Positions 16,082 through 25,658 are shown, counted from the first letter of the stretch. The stretch: 64,000 nt of DNA from JACOMS01 sp051252005 (GCA_051252005.1 JBPOEZ010000001.1:62001-126000), one strand, 5' to 3'. The notes: a model not told the origin generated them from the letters alone. Numbers and translations: made by a program.

Positions 16082-17397
16082 CGCGCGGACTCTTTAGAAG
16101 AAGGCTCGTCTGGGCGTGGCTGGGGTATGAGCGGTGTGATCTGATCCCATACATAATCCAATACCGCGTCCCTGCCTTCCGCATATGTTTTAGCCGTCGT
16201 TTGCAACTCACTAAGCGCAACTGGATCTGCCAGTAGGCCAACAATCATCGGGCCTATCTCTGAGGCATCGAGAACGCGGCGCGCGGCATTGAACGCAAAC
16301 ATTGGCATATAAGTATCAGCAAAACTGGCGATATGTGTTCCCGTGAGGACAGCATTGCTAAGTCGTGCGGGCTCAAGTGGGTTATGACCCGCTAGTCCTT
16401 CCATGAGCGATCCGCAAACAAAGCTAATGGACGATAGACGATACGCCAGACCCATTTCGCCGATTGTATCAAATAAGAGAACTTGGGTCTGTGGTGTCAT
16501 GCGTTTGCCGCTAGACCGAACCGTGTAGGAGAGGCCAGCTGCTTTTAAGAGGTTGCGAACGTCGGGCATTCGCTCGGGATGACGCACGGCGAGTATCATG
16601 AGCGCGTTTTCATCACAGCTTAGAATGTACTTGTGGGCGTCAATCATCAGCTCATCTTCGCCGGGGTGGGTACTGGCGGCGCACCATACAGAGCGCCCTT
16701 CGATTTGGCTTGATAGATTGGCCAATACTTTGGGCTTAGCGGGAAGCGGCGCAGACGCAGATTTGAGATTGCCTGACATTTCGACCTTGCGGTCTACAAT
16801 ACCGGATAGGCCCCGCGCAGTTTCCTGATTGGCCGCGAGGATGAGGTCAAAAGCTCCGAACAGGGCGCGCCCTGTTTTTTTTCCTCGGTGCGCCCAGCGA
16901 TCGAGCGACTTTCGGCTCAGGCGGGCATTGAGCAGCACCATAGGAATTTCACGTTTTGCGGTTTGCCGAATGAGGTTAGGCCAAATTTCGCTCTCTGACC
17001 AAATGGCGAGATCCGGCTGCCAATGGCTTAGGAAAATTTGCACGGCTTTGGGGTAATCAAGCGGAACATATTGATGGATAGCTTGAGGTGGTAACCGATC
17101 GGCAAGGAGGTTAGCCGATGTGACCGTGCCGCTTGTGACAAGCACGCGCATGTCAGGGCTGTGTGCGAGGATTTTGTCAATCACAGGTAATAACATGACA
17201 CATTCACCGACGCTGGCCCCATGAAGCCAAACAAGCCGCCCTTCTGGCCGAGGAAGACTGGCGTGACCGTGGCGTTCTTCTAGCCTATCAGGGTCTTCTT
17301 TACCGTCGCGCGCGCGGCGTCTTACCCATACGGGCGTAAGAGGGCCAAGCAGCCGAGTGGCTACGCCGTAAGAGCGTATGAGCGCCGTCTCTGTCAT
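16078..17397 (-). CDS. waaA: 3-deoxy-D-manno-octulosonic acid (Kdo) transferase
   Basis: 439 aa. WaaA moves Kdo from CMP-Kdo to lipid IVA. The N-terminal 'WLHGASVGE' (residues 57-65) contains the likely catalytic Glu65, and the C-terminal GT-B half has 'FVCGSLMEGLAGHNPLEPA', which binds the nucleotide sugar. Length and layout match the family. Coupled by ATGA overlaps to the DUF374 acyltransferase upstream and lpxK downstream. Confidence 0.96.
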   Translation of the reverse strand: MTETALIRSYGVATRLLGPLTPVWVRRRARDGKEDPDRLEERHGHASLPRPEGRLVWLHGASVGECVMLLPVIDKILAHSPDMRVLVTSGTVTSANLLADRLPPQAIHQYVPLDYPKAVQIFLSHWQPDLAIWSESEIWPNLIRQTAKREIPMVLLNARLSRKSLDRWAHRGKKTGRALFGAFDLILAANQETARGLSGIVDRKVEMSGNLKSASAPLPAKPKVLANLSSQIEGRSVWCAASTHPGEDELMIDAHKYILSCDENALMILAVRHPERMPDVRNLLKAAGLSYTVRSSGKRMTPQTQVLLFDTIGEMGLAYRLSSISFVCGSLMEGLAGHNPLEPARLSNAVLTGTHIASFADTYMPMFAFNAARRVLDASEIGPMIVGLLADPVALSELQTTAKTYAEGRDAVLDYVWDQITPLIPQPRPDEPSSKESAR

Positions 17398-18155
17398 TTC
17401 GCGTCCGCAGGTTCTATGGGATCATGGCCCAAGGCTGTATCCGCGCCGCTAAGAAAAATATTCATTTCGGTCTCAAGTTGCTTTCTGCAGAGTTCAATAT
17501 GCTTGTCGTCTGCATCAGGCGCAATCGTGATAGGGGTTCCCCAAACAATTTTTCCGCGCCCAAAGGGAAGAGGCAGAATAAACCTGTCCCATGAGCGGAA
17601 AGCAAGCCTATTTTTCACAGAAAATGTGCATGGAATGATGGGAACGCTCGTCATTTTTGCAAGGCGGAGCGGCCCGTCCCCGAGGCGTTGACGCGGCCCG
17701 CGCGGCCCATCTGGCGTTATGACAATGCAGCCGCCTGCATCCAGTGCCGCTTTCATCGTCCGCAGAGCCGACGAGCCGCCTTTAGCTTTGGAGCTACCGA
17801 CTTTTTGGGACGAACCGCGAACCGTTGAGAGGCCCAAATATTTTGCTGTGTAACTGACGAGTGCGCCGTCGCGAGAACGGGAAATTAGGACGTGTGGATG
17901 TTGCCACGTTTTCTTCCAAGCGGAATTGAGCATCAGGAACCGTGAATGCCAAGTAAGCGCAATGAGACCCTTGCCGTTTCCGATAACGGGCGCGGCTATA
18001 TCCGCGCGCTCTACTGTCCAGCGCGTTGTGTATTTGATCAAGACCATATAGGCGGCGAGCAATCCGCCAAGGGCAGATTGAACGGCTTTTGATCGCATGA
18101 ACCGTTTGAACAAATGGTCACTCTCTGTTACGGGTTTAGTCTGGCTATCACACAT
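17394..18155 (-). CDS. DUF374 lysophospholipid acyltransferase-like protein
   Basis: 253 aa from ATG at 18155. The conserved start of the family, 'RSKAVQSALGGLLAAYMVLIKYTTRW', begins about 20 residues in, so a start at 18098 is a possible shorter alternative. Family blocks 'IALTWHSRFLML' and 'ITPDGPRGPRQRL' are present. DUF374 proteins resemble PlsC-type acyltransferases and often sit beside waaA, as here (ATGA overlap); a role in lipid A maturation is inferred. It is divergent from the phosphatase gene with only 7 bp between the chosen starts. Confidence 0.88.
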   Translation of the reverse strand: MCDSQTKPVTESDHLFKRFMRSKAVQSALGGLLAAYMVLIKYTTRWTVERADIAAPVIGNGKGLIALTWHSRFLMLNSAWKKTWQHPHVLISRSRDGALVSYTAKYLGLSTVRGSSQKVGSSKAKGGSSALRTMKAALDAGGCIVITPDGPRGPRQRLGDGPLRLAKMTSVPIIPCTFSVKNRLAFRSWDRFILPLPFGRGKIVWGTPITIAPDADDKHIELCRKQLETEMNIFLSGADTALGHDPIEPADAK

Positions 18156-18162
18156 AGGACTT

Positions 18163-18822
18163 ATGGCTCTCGATCTCAACAACCCTGAAGACCGAAAACA
18201 AGCATATCGTGACCTCACATGGGGCGATCATGGCTTTTTACGTCTGCGATTTCATAATCACCGTCATATTGGCGAGGAGATGTACCGAGAGAATCAACCG
18301 TCTCCTAAGCGAATTGCCGAACTTGCGCAGATGGGTATCAAAACCATTATCAATCTGCGCGGCGTTAGCCCTAAAGGGTTTTACCTCCTCGAAGAGGAAG
18401 CTTGCAAAGCGCACGGCATCACGCTTGTGAACTTTCGTATGTACTCCCGCGACGTTCATACGGTCGAGGCGATTAAAGGCGCAAGAGACCTTTTCGAAAC
18501 GATTGAGTATCCGGCCGTTATGCATTGTAAATCAGGTGCAGATCGAACCGGAATTATGGGGGTTCTTTATAAGCACTTCAAAATGGGCCAACCCATTGAA
18601 GAGGCGATAGAGCAATTATCACTTAAATATCTGCATGTACGGCAGGGTAAAACCGGCATGTTAGACTTCTTTTTCGAAGATTATCTGGCTTTTGCCAAAG
18701 ATCACGACATTTCATTCATGGAATGGGTCGAAACCGTCTATGATCCGCCTGACGTAAAGTCCCGCTTTATGGCCGGATTTGCGGGTAGTTTTCTTACTGA
18801 AAAAGTCCTTAAGCGTGAATAG
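18163..18822 (+). CDS. Dual-specificity/tyrosine phosphatase-like protein
   Basis: 219 aa from ATG at 18163, preceded by AGGA; a longer reading would extend into the divergent gene. The active-site loop HCKSGADRTG (121-130) has catalytic Cys122 and Arg128, with general-acid candidates in 'RMYSRDVHTVEAI'. 'KTIINLRGVSPKG' is the usual beta-strand before it. Such small bacterial DSPs may act on phospholipids or on lipid A-like phosphates; proximity to the LPS cluster hints at that, but the substrate is not shown. Confidence 0.9.
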   Translation: MALDLNNPEDRKQAYRDLTWGDHGFLRLRFHNHRHIGEEMYRENQPSPKRIAELAQMGIKTIINLRGVSPKGFYLLEEEACKAHGITLVNFRMYSRDVHTVEAIKGARDLFETIEYPAVMHCKSGADRTGIMGVLYKHFKMGQPIEEAIEQLSLKYLHVRQGKTGMLDFFFEDYLAFAKDHDISFMEWVETVYDPPDVKSRFMAGFAGSFLTEKVLKRE

Positions 18823-18865
18823 GCGTAAGGGCTTGGTTTAGAAGATTAAGACCGGCCCTTTATCT

Positions 18866-20215
18866 TTATGAGGGGCCAAGCGCTTGGCGCGGAGCCGGTT
18901 CAATTACGACAAAACGGCCATTTTGAATTTGGAAAATCGCTAAACCGCGATCGGGTGTTCCGTTGCGGTTAAATCTCAGGAGACCATCGGCGCCGTAAAA
19001 TCCAGCGGGATCTTGCGCGCGTGCATGGCGGCCCGCAGGATTTCCCGTCGCCACGACGCTCCCAACGCCGACAGCGTCATAAGCGAGCGAAGATAATCTT
19101 GAGGCTTCTTCGCCGTAACGGGCGTCATAGCTTTCGAGGAACGCTCGTCGTGCATCCTCAGGCGGCCCTGCGAATACGCCGCCATTAAGCGCGGGTTCGC
19201 GGACGATATCTTCATTGTGCCAAAGGCCCGTGCCGAGAAATTGCACATGGGCTGGGTCAACATCATAATAGGGCAGGAGCGGCGCGAGTGACCGCAGCGC
19301 CGTTCCGGCTTCAGGTAGCAATATGGCTTCAATCGGGCGCCGTCCTTGGTCTTGGGCCTGTGCTTGGGCGCGGGCTTCGCGGCTTTTATAAAAGTCTGCG
19401 ATTTTTTTCGCAGGGGCCTGCATGACCGAAATATCATTGCCGTCATACGTTTCTGTCGCCGTGACTTGGCCGCCAACAGCGCTGACCGTACGGCGGTAAG
19501 CTCCAAGAACGCGTTGTCCGTAAGTGCTTTGCGGGCCTAGGAACGCAAAGTTTCGCACGCCAGTCGATCCGGCATATTCTACGATGCGTTTGACTTCGGA
19601 TTCTGGCGGGAAGCTCACAAGGTATGTGCCGTTCCCGGCGACGCTTTGATCCGTGGAAAAGGCGATGACGGGCGTGGCAGTTCTACGGGCTTCGGCGCTT
19701 GCGGCGACTACGGAACTGGCCAAAACAGGGCCTAAAATTACGTCTGCGCCGGATTTAACGGCGGCGCGTGTGGCGGATGTTGCGCCTTCGGGCGTGCCTG
19801 CCGTATCAAGCGCGATTAAAAGAATATCAGCTTCGCCGCGGGCAAAGACCGCCATTTCAGCCGCTTTGAGCATAGAGCCAGCTTCTTCACGGAGGCGGTC
19901 TGACTTGCTCGAGAATGGCAGCAAAAGCGCGAGGCGTTTTATGTCCCTTCCGCGCATGTGCGGCGGCGTAAGCCCGTCCCGCATAATCTTTGGAGGATCG
20001 GGTTCGATTTCAATGTCCGGAAGGGGTTGAGTATCCGGTACTTGTGGCTGTATCGGGCCGGGCTGTTGCGGTTGTTGCGGGCCTTGCACTACAGGGCCGG
20101 GATTATACGGGCCGGGCGCAGTTGCACAAGCCGTCAGCAAGACGGCAGCGCAAACGCTTGAAATACCAAAACGGGCGCTCAATATAATCTGGCGAACCTC
20201 TGATAATAATGCCAT
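18866..20215 (-). CDS. Penicillin-binding protein activator (LpoA-like) lipoprotein
   Basis: 449 aa. The lipoprotein signal ends in 'LLTAC' with Cys30, followed by a Pro/Gln-rich linker (about residues 32-75) long enough to span periplasm. The rest, from 'RLALLLPFSSKSDRLREEAGSMLKAAEMAV', is a type 1 periplasmic-binding fold with 'VILGPVLASSVVAASAEARR'. LpoA-like proteins reach from the outer membrane to activate PBP1-type synthases. It is divergent from rsmI, the arrangement usual for yraM-yraL-yraN loci, which supports the call. Confidence 0.92.
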   Translation of the reverse strand: MALLSEVRQIILSARFGISSVCAAVLLTACATAPGPYNPGPVVQGPQQPQQPGPIQPQVPDTQPLPDIEIEPDPPKIMRDGLTPPHMRGRDIKRLALLLPFSSKSDRLREEAGSMLKAAEMAVFARGEADILLIALDTAGTPEGATSATRAAVKSGADVILGPVLASSVVAASAEARRTATPVIAFSTDQSVAGNGTYLVSFPPESEVKRIVEYAGSTGVRNFAFLGPQSTYGQRVLGAYRRTVSAVGGQVTATETYDGNDISVMQAPAKKIADFYKSREARAQAQAQDQGRRPIEAILLPEAGTALRSLAPLLPYYDVDPAHVQFLGTGLWHNEDIVREPALNGGVFAGPPEDARRAFLESYDARYGEEASRLSSLAYDAVGVGSVVATGNPAGRHARAQDPAGFYGADGLLRFNRNGTPDRGLAIFQIQNGRFVVIEPAPRQALGPS

Positions 20216-20244
20216 AGTGCCTTATCCTTTTTGTTAGGCAAACC

Positions 20245-21141
20245 ATGCCCGAAACCGACCTTATAAGTGACGCTGCTTTTATGCAATCGCCAGATAGCCC
20301 TGAAGCGCAGTTACAGCGCCTCAGTGCAGGTCTTTATATTGTCGCCACGCCGATTGGCAACCTGCGCGACATAACTTTACGGGCGCTTGATGTCTTGCGC
20401 GCGGCCGACATAATCCTCGCCGAGGACACACGGCAGACGCAAAAACTCCTAAACGCTTATAATATTCGCGGTAACTTAACCGCCTATCATGACCATAATG
20501 CGGCGAAACGAATTCCGTCTGTGATAAAATCTTTGGATGAAGGAAAAATAATCGCGCAGGTCAGCGATGCCGGAACGCCGTTAGTTTCTGACCCTGGATT
20601 TAAACTCGTGAGGGCCGCAACAGACGCTGGCCATGCCGTTATCCCTATTCCGGGGGCCTCGGCCTTGATGGCGGGGCTTATGACGGCGGCGCTTCCTACA
20701 GACAAATTTATGTTTGCGGGATTCCTCCCCTCTAAGACGGCAGCGCGTAAGAAAGTGCTCGAGGGTTTTAAATCCATTCCAGCGACGCTTATTTTCTTTG
20801 AAAGCGCAGGACGGGTCGAAGCTTGCGTGCAGGATATGCAGGCTGTCTTTGGCGAGCGGTCTTGTGTTTTAGCGCGGGAGCTCACGAAAAGGTACGAAGA
20901 TGTTCGGCGCGGCTCGATTGAAGCCGTTCTCCAGACAATCGCGGATGAGCCGCCGCGCGGGGAGATCGTCTTGATGGTTGGCCCGCCCGAAGGCGGAGAG
21001 CGCTGGAGCGACGACCAAATTGATAAGGCGCTAACGGATAGCATACCGGAAATGGGCGTCAAACGCGCAAGTGCTCATGTCGCTGAATTGTCAGGCCACG
21101 CTAAACGCGATGTCTATCAGCGCGCTTTAAACCTTTCGTGA
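20245..21141 (+). CDS. rsmI: 16S rRNA (cytidine1402-2'-O)-methyltransferase
   Basis: 298 aa. RsmI methylates C1402 in the ribosomal P site with SAM. 'LYIVATPIGNLRDITLRALDVL' near residue 30, 'AEDTRQTQKLLNAY' and 'QVSDAGTPLVSDPG' are the tetrapyrrole-methylase-fold signatures of the family. Its final TGA overlaps the GTG start of yraN, a common pairing. The first 25 residues before the conserved core are longer than usual, so a downstream start is possible. Confidence 0.96.
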   Translation: MPETDLISDAAFMQSPDSPEAQLQRLSAGLYIVATPIGNLRDITLRALDVLRAADIILAEDTRQTQKLLNAYNIRGNLTAYHDHNAAKRIPSVIKSLDEGKIIAQVSDAGTPLVSDPGFKLVRAATDAGHAVIPIPGASALMAGLMTAALPTDKFMFAGFLPSKTAARKKVLEGFKSIPATLIFFESAGRVEACVQDMQAVFGERSCVLARELTKRYEDVRRGSIEAVLQTIADEPPRGEIVLMVGPPEGGERWSDDQIDKALTDSIPEMGVKRASAHVAELSGHAKRDVYQRALNLS

Positions 21142-21491
21142 GCCGGAAGAAATTCGAAAAAGCCGGACGGCGGGCCGAATTGTTAGCCGCGATTTATCTG
21201 CAGCTCAAAGGCTACCGCATCCTTGAACGCCGTTTTAAAACGCAGGGCGGAGAGATCGACCTCATCGCTAAAAAAGGCGGCGTATTAGTCATCGTTGAAG
21301 TTAAACAGCGCCTTACACGCGAAGGTGCGGAAGACAGCTTAACGTCCCATCTTATACGCCGCGTATCAAATGCCGCCGAAACCTACTACGCCCGAACATC
21401 ATCAGTGCAAAACTTAGCCATCAGGTTTGACGCCGTTTTCGTCATAGGAAAATGGAAAATGGCTCATCTCAAGGATGCATGGCGGGGGTAG
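21138..21491 (+). CDS. UPF0102/YraN family putative endonuclease
   Basis: 117 aa, starting at GTG 21138 within a GTGA overlap of the rsmI stop. The Holliday-junction-resolvase-like PD-(D/E)XK core is visible: Asp41 in 'GGEIDLIAKKGG' and Glu54-Val-Lys56 in 'VIVEVKQR'. Bacterial YraN function is not established. Encoded in the conserved rsmI-yraN order. Confidence 0.92.
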   Translation: MSRKKFEKAGRRAELLAAIYLQLKGYRILERRFKTQGGEIDLIAKKGGVLVIVEVKQRLTREGAEDSLTSHLIRRVSNAAETYYARTSSVQNLAIRFDAVFVIGKWKMAHLKDAWRG

Positions 21492-21580
21492 CTCCGATGT
21501 AACTCAAAGAAAAACATTTCCTTAAGCTCTTCGCCGTTTTGGTAACTATTAAATAAGTTTTACGGCTTAAACCTCTCATT

Positions 21581-22492
21581 ATGCGTATATTAACCATAAC
21601 AGCGTTGGGCCTGGCTGCGATAGCGGTTTCCGGCTGCGCCTTAACAACAGCGGGCGTTAGTCCCGGTGATGAGAGAAATTTTGCCCGCTCCCTTGATGAT
21701 TTGAGCGCAGCTCGGGCCGTGAAAGCTCGAATGACACGGGCTATAGATTATAAACTCAGCGGCGTTGACGTCGAAGTGGCGCAGGGCATTGTTGTCCTGA
21801 CTGGATACACACCGACTTCCGAGGATAAAATAGAAGCCGAACGCATTGCTTGGTCTGCGCCCAATGTGACGCAAGTTGGGAATGAAATCGTCCTTGATGG
21901 CAAGCGCGGAATTTTCCAGAGTACAAAGGATACCGTCCTTAGCGGCGCTATTCGAACGCGCCTGACAGCCGAAAAAGACGTGAAAGCTCGCAATGTTAAT
22001 ATCGAAACAAATAACGGCGTTGTATATCTTCTTGGTGTAGCGCGTTCGCCTGAAGAGCTTGAAAAAATTGCCTACCTCGCAGCGACGACTAAGGGAACGC
22101 AAGAAGTTATTTCTTACATGATGATCCCCGAAGCAGTCATGCAGTCGGCAAATTTTACAACCACACAATCTTACGCGGCGCAGCCTCTTTCTCCGCCGGC
22201 TTATGTGCCGCAACCTTACTCACAAGCGCCGCTTGCTGGCGCGTCGCCGCAGCAACGTCCGCTTCCTGGCGCGTTGACGCGGGCACCAGATACACAGGGT
22301 CTAGGAGCCGGCGCCCCGCAGATGGATGAACCCTATTATAGAGACCCAAAAACTGGAGAACGAATTTTCCTCGCGCCCGGTACGAAAACCGTGCCCTACA
22401 TTCCCGGCGGGAGCGGAGCTGATGATGCGCCGCATTATATTGACCCCGATACGGGTAAGAAAATAATGATTTCTTACCTGAGTAACCGTTAA
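21581..22492 (+). CDS. BON-domain envelope lipoprotein (OsmY/YraP-like)
   Basis: 303 aa. The signal 'LGLAAIAVSGCALTT' gives lipidated Cys19. Two BON domains (about 45-110 and 120-185) show the 'VKARMTRAID...GVDVEVAQGIVVLTGYTPT' and 'RLTAEKDVKARNVNIETNNGVVYLLGVA' patterns, as in YraP, which maintains the outer membrane barrier. The C-terminal 100 residues are Pro/Gln-rich then 'YYRDPKTGERIFLAPG', with no known domain. Following rsmI-yraN, this matches the yraP position in other proteobacteria. Confidence 0.9.
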   Translation: MRILTITALGLAAIAVSGCALTTAGVSPGDERNFARSLDDLSAARAVKARMTRAIDYKLSGVDVEVAQGIVVLTGYTPTSEDKIEAERIAWSAPNVTQVGNEIVLDGKRGIFQSTKDTVLSGAIRTRLTAEKDVKARNVNIETNNGVVYLLGVARSPEELEKIAYLAATTKGTQEVISYMMIPEAVMQSANFTTTQSYAAQPLSPPAYVPQPYSQAPLAGASPQQRPLPGALTRAPDTQGLGAGAPQMDEPYYRDPKTGERIFLAPGTKTVPYIPGGSGADDAPHYIDPDTGKKIMISYLSNR

Positions 22493-22944
22493 AGTTTTAA
22501 AGTCATAAAGTAGCTGTTTGGATTATCAATGTAGCTCCCGAAGGGGCCGCATTCGGCAAATCCAAATTGCTTATAAAGCGCTCTTGCCGGAGCATAAATT
22601 TCGGTTGGGTGGGTTTCTAATGAGAGCGCCGAATAGCCTCTTCGTCGGCTTTCTTCTAAAATATGGCGTAGCATAGCGGAGCTTACGCCTTTGCGGCGAT
22701 GGATCGCTGCAGTGTGCATGCTCTTGATTTCGCCATGTACGGAGCTAAGTTCTCTGATCGCACCGCAGCCCATAAGCGACGCTCCGGCCCATGCCGTCCA
22801 AAATGTTATAGCGGCCTCTCTGAGAACCTCAATTGGTAAAGCATGGGACAGGCCTTCTGGGCTGTGTCCTATGGCCTCCGCACAGTGGATTGATAGAAGA
22901 CGTTGGATGGCCTTGCCGCTTAGATCATCAAGACGGATTTCCAT
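22489..22944 (-). CDS. GNAT family N-acetyltransferase
   Basis: 151 aa. The acetyl-CoA loop is in 'AAIHRRKGVSSAMLRHILEESRRRGYSALSLET', with 'LYKQFGFAECGPFGSYI' as the C-terminal motif B region. Resembles YsnE/ElaA-like GNATs acting on small molecules; substrate unknown. Start overlaps the end of the MATE gene by 17 bp and the stop overlaps the convergent BON gene by 4 bp. Confidence 0.92.
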   Translation of the reverse strand: MEIRLDDLSGKAIQRLLSIHCAEAIGHSPEGLSHALPIEVLREAAITFWTAWAGASLMGCGAIRELSSVHGEIKSMHTAAIHRRKGVSSAMLRHILEESRRRGYSALSLETHPTEIYAPARALYKQFGFAECGPFGSYIDNPNSYFMTLKL

Positions 22945-24280
22945 ACTCAGGCTCCAGCTTTTTATAAATTACAGGAATGTAGTAGCCGAGCGTAAGTGCT
23001 CGGGCGATATAATAACCGAGAAACGCTATCCAAAGGCCGTGGCCGCCAAGTCGCGGTTGAAAAACATAATGCAAACCGATGTAAATGATGACGGAGGCTA
23101 TGCCTGCATTACGCATTTCTTTGGTAAAGTTAGTGCCAATGAAAATTCCGTCCATTTGCCACGCCGCAAACCCAAGTACAGGCGCAAGCGCGCAGTATGG
23201 CAAGAATGTTCTGGCGCTCTCCTGCACAAGCGGGTCTTTGGTCAGCAGGGTAATGGCGAGCGGGCCAATCAAGATAATCACTGCGCCGCAAAGCAAGCCG
23301 AACAAAGCTGAGAACTCTGATGTGAGTCTGACCGCGCGGTTGAAACGATCACGGTTTTTCGCGCCAAAGGCCGATCCTGTCGCGGCTTCGGCGGTGTGGG
23401 CAAAGGCGTCTAATATTAGAGCGACCATGGTGATGAACTGCATCAAAATGTGGTTGCCCGCGAGGAATATTTCGCCTTCGTTGGCCGCCGCGTTGCCGAG
23501 GAAGCTAAACCCGACGGTGAGCGATAAAGTCCGGATGAAAATATTGCTGTTGGAAATGCCGAGTTTACGCAGGGCCGATAATTTTGTGAGGGCTTTGATG
23601 GTCAGGGCAGAGCGAGCAAAGCCGCCGCGCGTGCGAATTTCTGCGACTGCGAGAATTAATCCAGCGCCTAAACCTGCCCATTCCGCAATCGCCGAGGCGA
23701 TACCAACACCGAAGAGGCCGAGGCCCAGTTCAGCAACAAAATAAAGCGATAGACCTGCATTGATGATGTTGAGCACGATTTGCATGGTCAGCGCGCGGCG
23801 CGGGCGGCTGATGCCAACAAACCACCCCATGAGCGCAAGAGATGCGAGCGTCGCTGGAAGCCCCCAGAGCCGCGCCTTAATATAGATCTCTGCCGTAGTT
23901 TCGATGTCTTCGGGTGCAGTAAATATCGTGAAAGCTGCGGCCATCAAAATGGTTTGAAAAATGAGAATCAAAAGCCCAATCAAAAGCCCAATGGGAATGG
24001 CGCGGGCGAGGTGTGCCTGCACTTCGCTCTGGTCACCTTCGCCGTCCGATTGCGCGACGAGGCCCGTCGTGCTCATACGTAAAAATCCAAAGCCCCAATA
24101 GGCGATGGCGTAAATGACCGCGCCAAGGCCGATGCCTGCCAAAGCCGACGTGTCTTCGTAACGCCCAATAACAAATGTATCCACAAGCCCGACAAGCGGG
24201 GCGGCTGCATTTGCTAAAATAAAAGGCCAGCTAAGGCTAAGAACATAGCGGCGAGTTAGGGTGGGCGCCGTTTTACTCAT
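22928..24280 (-). CDS. MATE family multidrug efflux transporter (DinF-like)
   Basis: 450 aa with about twelve hydrophobic segments, the first opening with 'YVLSLSWPFILANAAAPLVGLVDTFVIGRY', the signature of the DinF branch. 'AATGSAFGAKNRDRFNRAV' marks the start of the second half. These are inner-membrane antiporters driven by Na+ or H+. Followed directly by the GNAT gene and preceded by two thioesterase genes with short overlaps, so all are one transcription unit; drug specificity cannot be read from the sequence. Confidence 0.95.
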   Translation of the reverse strand: MSKTAPTLTRRYVLSLSWPFILANAAAPLVGLVDTFVIGRYEDTSALAGIGLGAVIYAIAYWGFGFLRMSTTGLVAQSDGEGDQSEVQAHLARAIPIGLLIGLLILIFQTILMAAAFTIFTAPEDIETTAEIYIKARLWGLPATLASLALMGWFVGISRPRRALTMQIVLNIINAGLSLYFVAELGLGLFGVGIASAIAEWAGLGAGLILAVAEIRTRGGFARSALTIKALTKLSALRKLGISNSNIFIRTLSLTVGFSFLGNAAANEGEIFLAGNHILMQFITMVALILDAFAHTAEAATGSAFGAKNRDRFNRAVRLTSEFSALFGLLCGAVIILIGPLAITLLTKDPLVQESARTFLPYCALAPVLGFAAWQMDGIFIGTNFTKEMRNAGIASVIIYIGLHYVFQPRLGGHGLWIAFLGYYIARALTLGYYIPVIYKKLEPEYGNPS

Positions 24281-24686
24281 TCTTGGTGGTCATCATGAAA
24301 TGACCATGGAATGTGGCGATGGGGGCGTCCCTGTCATCCTGCCACGCCGTCACGCGCATATTTGAAACGCGTGAGCCTTGCTTAGTGATTTCGGCTACGG
24401 CGAACGTATCGACTGGTTTTCCTCGGCGTAGGTAATCCACGTTAATGCCAATGGGCTTCGGTAACTTGTTGATAGGGGCGTGGAAATGGAGCTGCGCGAT
24501 AGCGGCCAGTTCCATAAAGCCGCCAATGACGCCTCCGTGTAGAGCTGGTAGAACTGGATTGCCGATATTGCTCTCAATAAAAGGGAGAACGAAAATTGGC
24601 GTGTCGCCATCCATCCGTACGGTAACACCGAGCGTTCTCGCATAAGGTATGAGGCTGAGTTGTTTATTGAATTCCGCTTCGGTCAT
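24273..24686 (-). CDS. PaaI-like hotdog-fold thioesterase
   Basis: 137 aa. 'LPALHGGVIGGFMELAAIAQLHF' is the hotdog active-site region with the HGG motif; 'GINVDYLRRGKPVDTFAVAEI' follows as in PaaI/YbgC-type acyl-CoA thioesterases. It overlaps the next gene upstream by ATGA and the MATE gene downstream by 8 bp. The neighbouring gene is a paralogue, so the two may form a heteromer; that is inference. Confidence 0.9.
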   Translation of the reverse strand: MTEAEFNKQLSLIPYARTLGVTVRMDGDTPIFVLPFIESNIGNPVLPALHGGVIGGFMELAAIAQLHFHAPINKLPKPIGINVDYLRRGKPVDTFAVAEITKQGSRVSNMRVTAWQDDRDAPIATFHGHFMMTTKNE

Positions 24687-25165
24687 GATGCGCTCTCTAT
24701 AGACACTTGCGGCGTTAGCGATGTTATTGGCGCTCCCGTTGCCATAAAGGTTGCTTGCGACATTGCTATAGGGTCGTCTTCATCGCCGTCATGGGCAACG
24801 CCGCGAACAAAGGCCACGTGGCGCGTGACTTTGTGGCAGTGCGCCGAAACAATGACGGTTTCGCCTGGGCGGGCGGCACGCATATAATCAATGCTTAGAT
24901 TAAGGGTGGCGACAGAATGCAGAGCTTCGAAGCTCGCCATAGACGCAAGGCCTGAGGCTTGATCGAGCATAGTTGTAATCGCGCCGCCGTGCAGAACACG
25001 CGTTTTAGGGTTGCCTATAAGTTTTGAATTATAAGGCAAGCTGAGCGTAGCACGGCCAATATCCACAGAGACAAATGTCATGCCCATGAGCTTTGAATGG
25101 GGCGCGCCTTGTACAAATTTAGGACCTATCTCCCAGAGGCGCTCTATGAGTGTTTGATCTGTCAT
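24683..25165 (-). CDS. PaaI family thioesterase
   Basis: 160 aa. 'VLHGGAITTMLDQASGLASMAS' is the hotdog HGG/D active site, followed by 'ATLNLSIDYMRAARPGETVIVSAHCHKVTRHVAF'. It would hydrolyse acyl-CoA thioesters, typically aromatic or medium-chain. Operon with a second, smaller hotdog protein (ATGA overlap) and the MATE pump. 19 bp separate it from the upstream GNAT gene. Confidence 0.92.
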   Translation of the reverse strand: MTDQTLIERLWEIGPKFVQGAPHSKLMGMTFVSVDIGRATLSLPYNSKLIGNPKTRVLHGGAITTMLDQASGLASMASFEALHSVATLNLSIDYMRAARPGETVIVSAHCHKVTRHVAFVRGVAHDGDEDDPIAMSQATFMATGAPITSLTPQVSIESAS

Positions 25166-25184
25166 GCGGTCTATTTGCTTATCA

Positions 25185-25658
25185 TTACATGAGGGTCAGC
25201 GCCATATAGCGTGAACATCCCATTGGGTTGTCATAATATCTGTCTATATCGCGGAAGCCAGCTTTTTCATAGATATGGTTTGCATGTTTTAGGCCTTTAT
25301 CCGTATCAAGATACATGTGTGCATAACTCAAGGCTTTCGCCGCAAGGAAGCTTTCGGCCATCAGGCGCTCCCCGATGTTATGACCGCGGGCGGATGGGCG
25401 GCAATAGAGTCTTTTAAACTCGCAAATATCGTCTTTGAACGGCTTAATCCCGCAAGCGGCGACAGGAGCGCCGTCAACTTTAGCAAGTAAAAGCACGTCA
25501 TAGCTGTTTGGGAAGCTTGTAAACTCTGCCTCGGTATTTTGAAATGCCAAGGATTGACCCAGATAGTCTTCTATGAATGCTAAATACTCTAAGAAGAGTG
25601 CTTTTACATGCGCAATGTCCTCAGGGGTTCGCGCAATGTCGATGCGTGCTCTGTCCAC
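25185..25658 (-). CDS. GNAT family N-acetyltransferase
   Basis: 157 aa from a GTG that shares one base with the upstream mscS-like gene's TAG stop. The core 'CEFKRLYCRPSARGHNIGERLMAESFLAAKAL' has the acetyl-CoA pyrophosphate loop, and 'HANHIYEKAGFRDIDRYYDNP' is the C-terminal block. Similar to small GNATs that modify amino-acid-like substrates; target unknown. Confidence 0.9.
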   Translation of the reverse strand: MDRARIDIARTPEDIAHVKALFLEYLAFIEDYLGQSLAFQNTEAEFTSFPNSYDVLLLAKVDGAPVAACGIKPFKDDICEFKRLYCRPSARGHNIGERLMAESFLAAKALSYAHMYLDTDKGLKHANHIYEKAGFRDIDRYYDNPMGCSRYMALTLM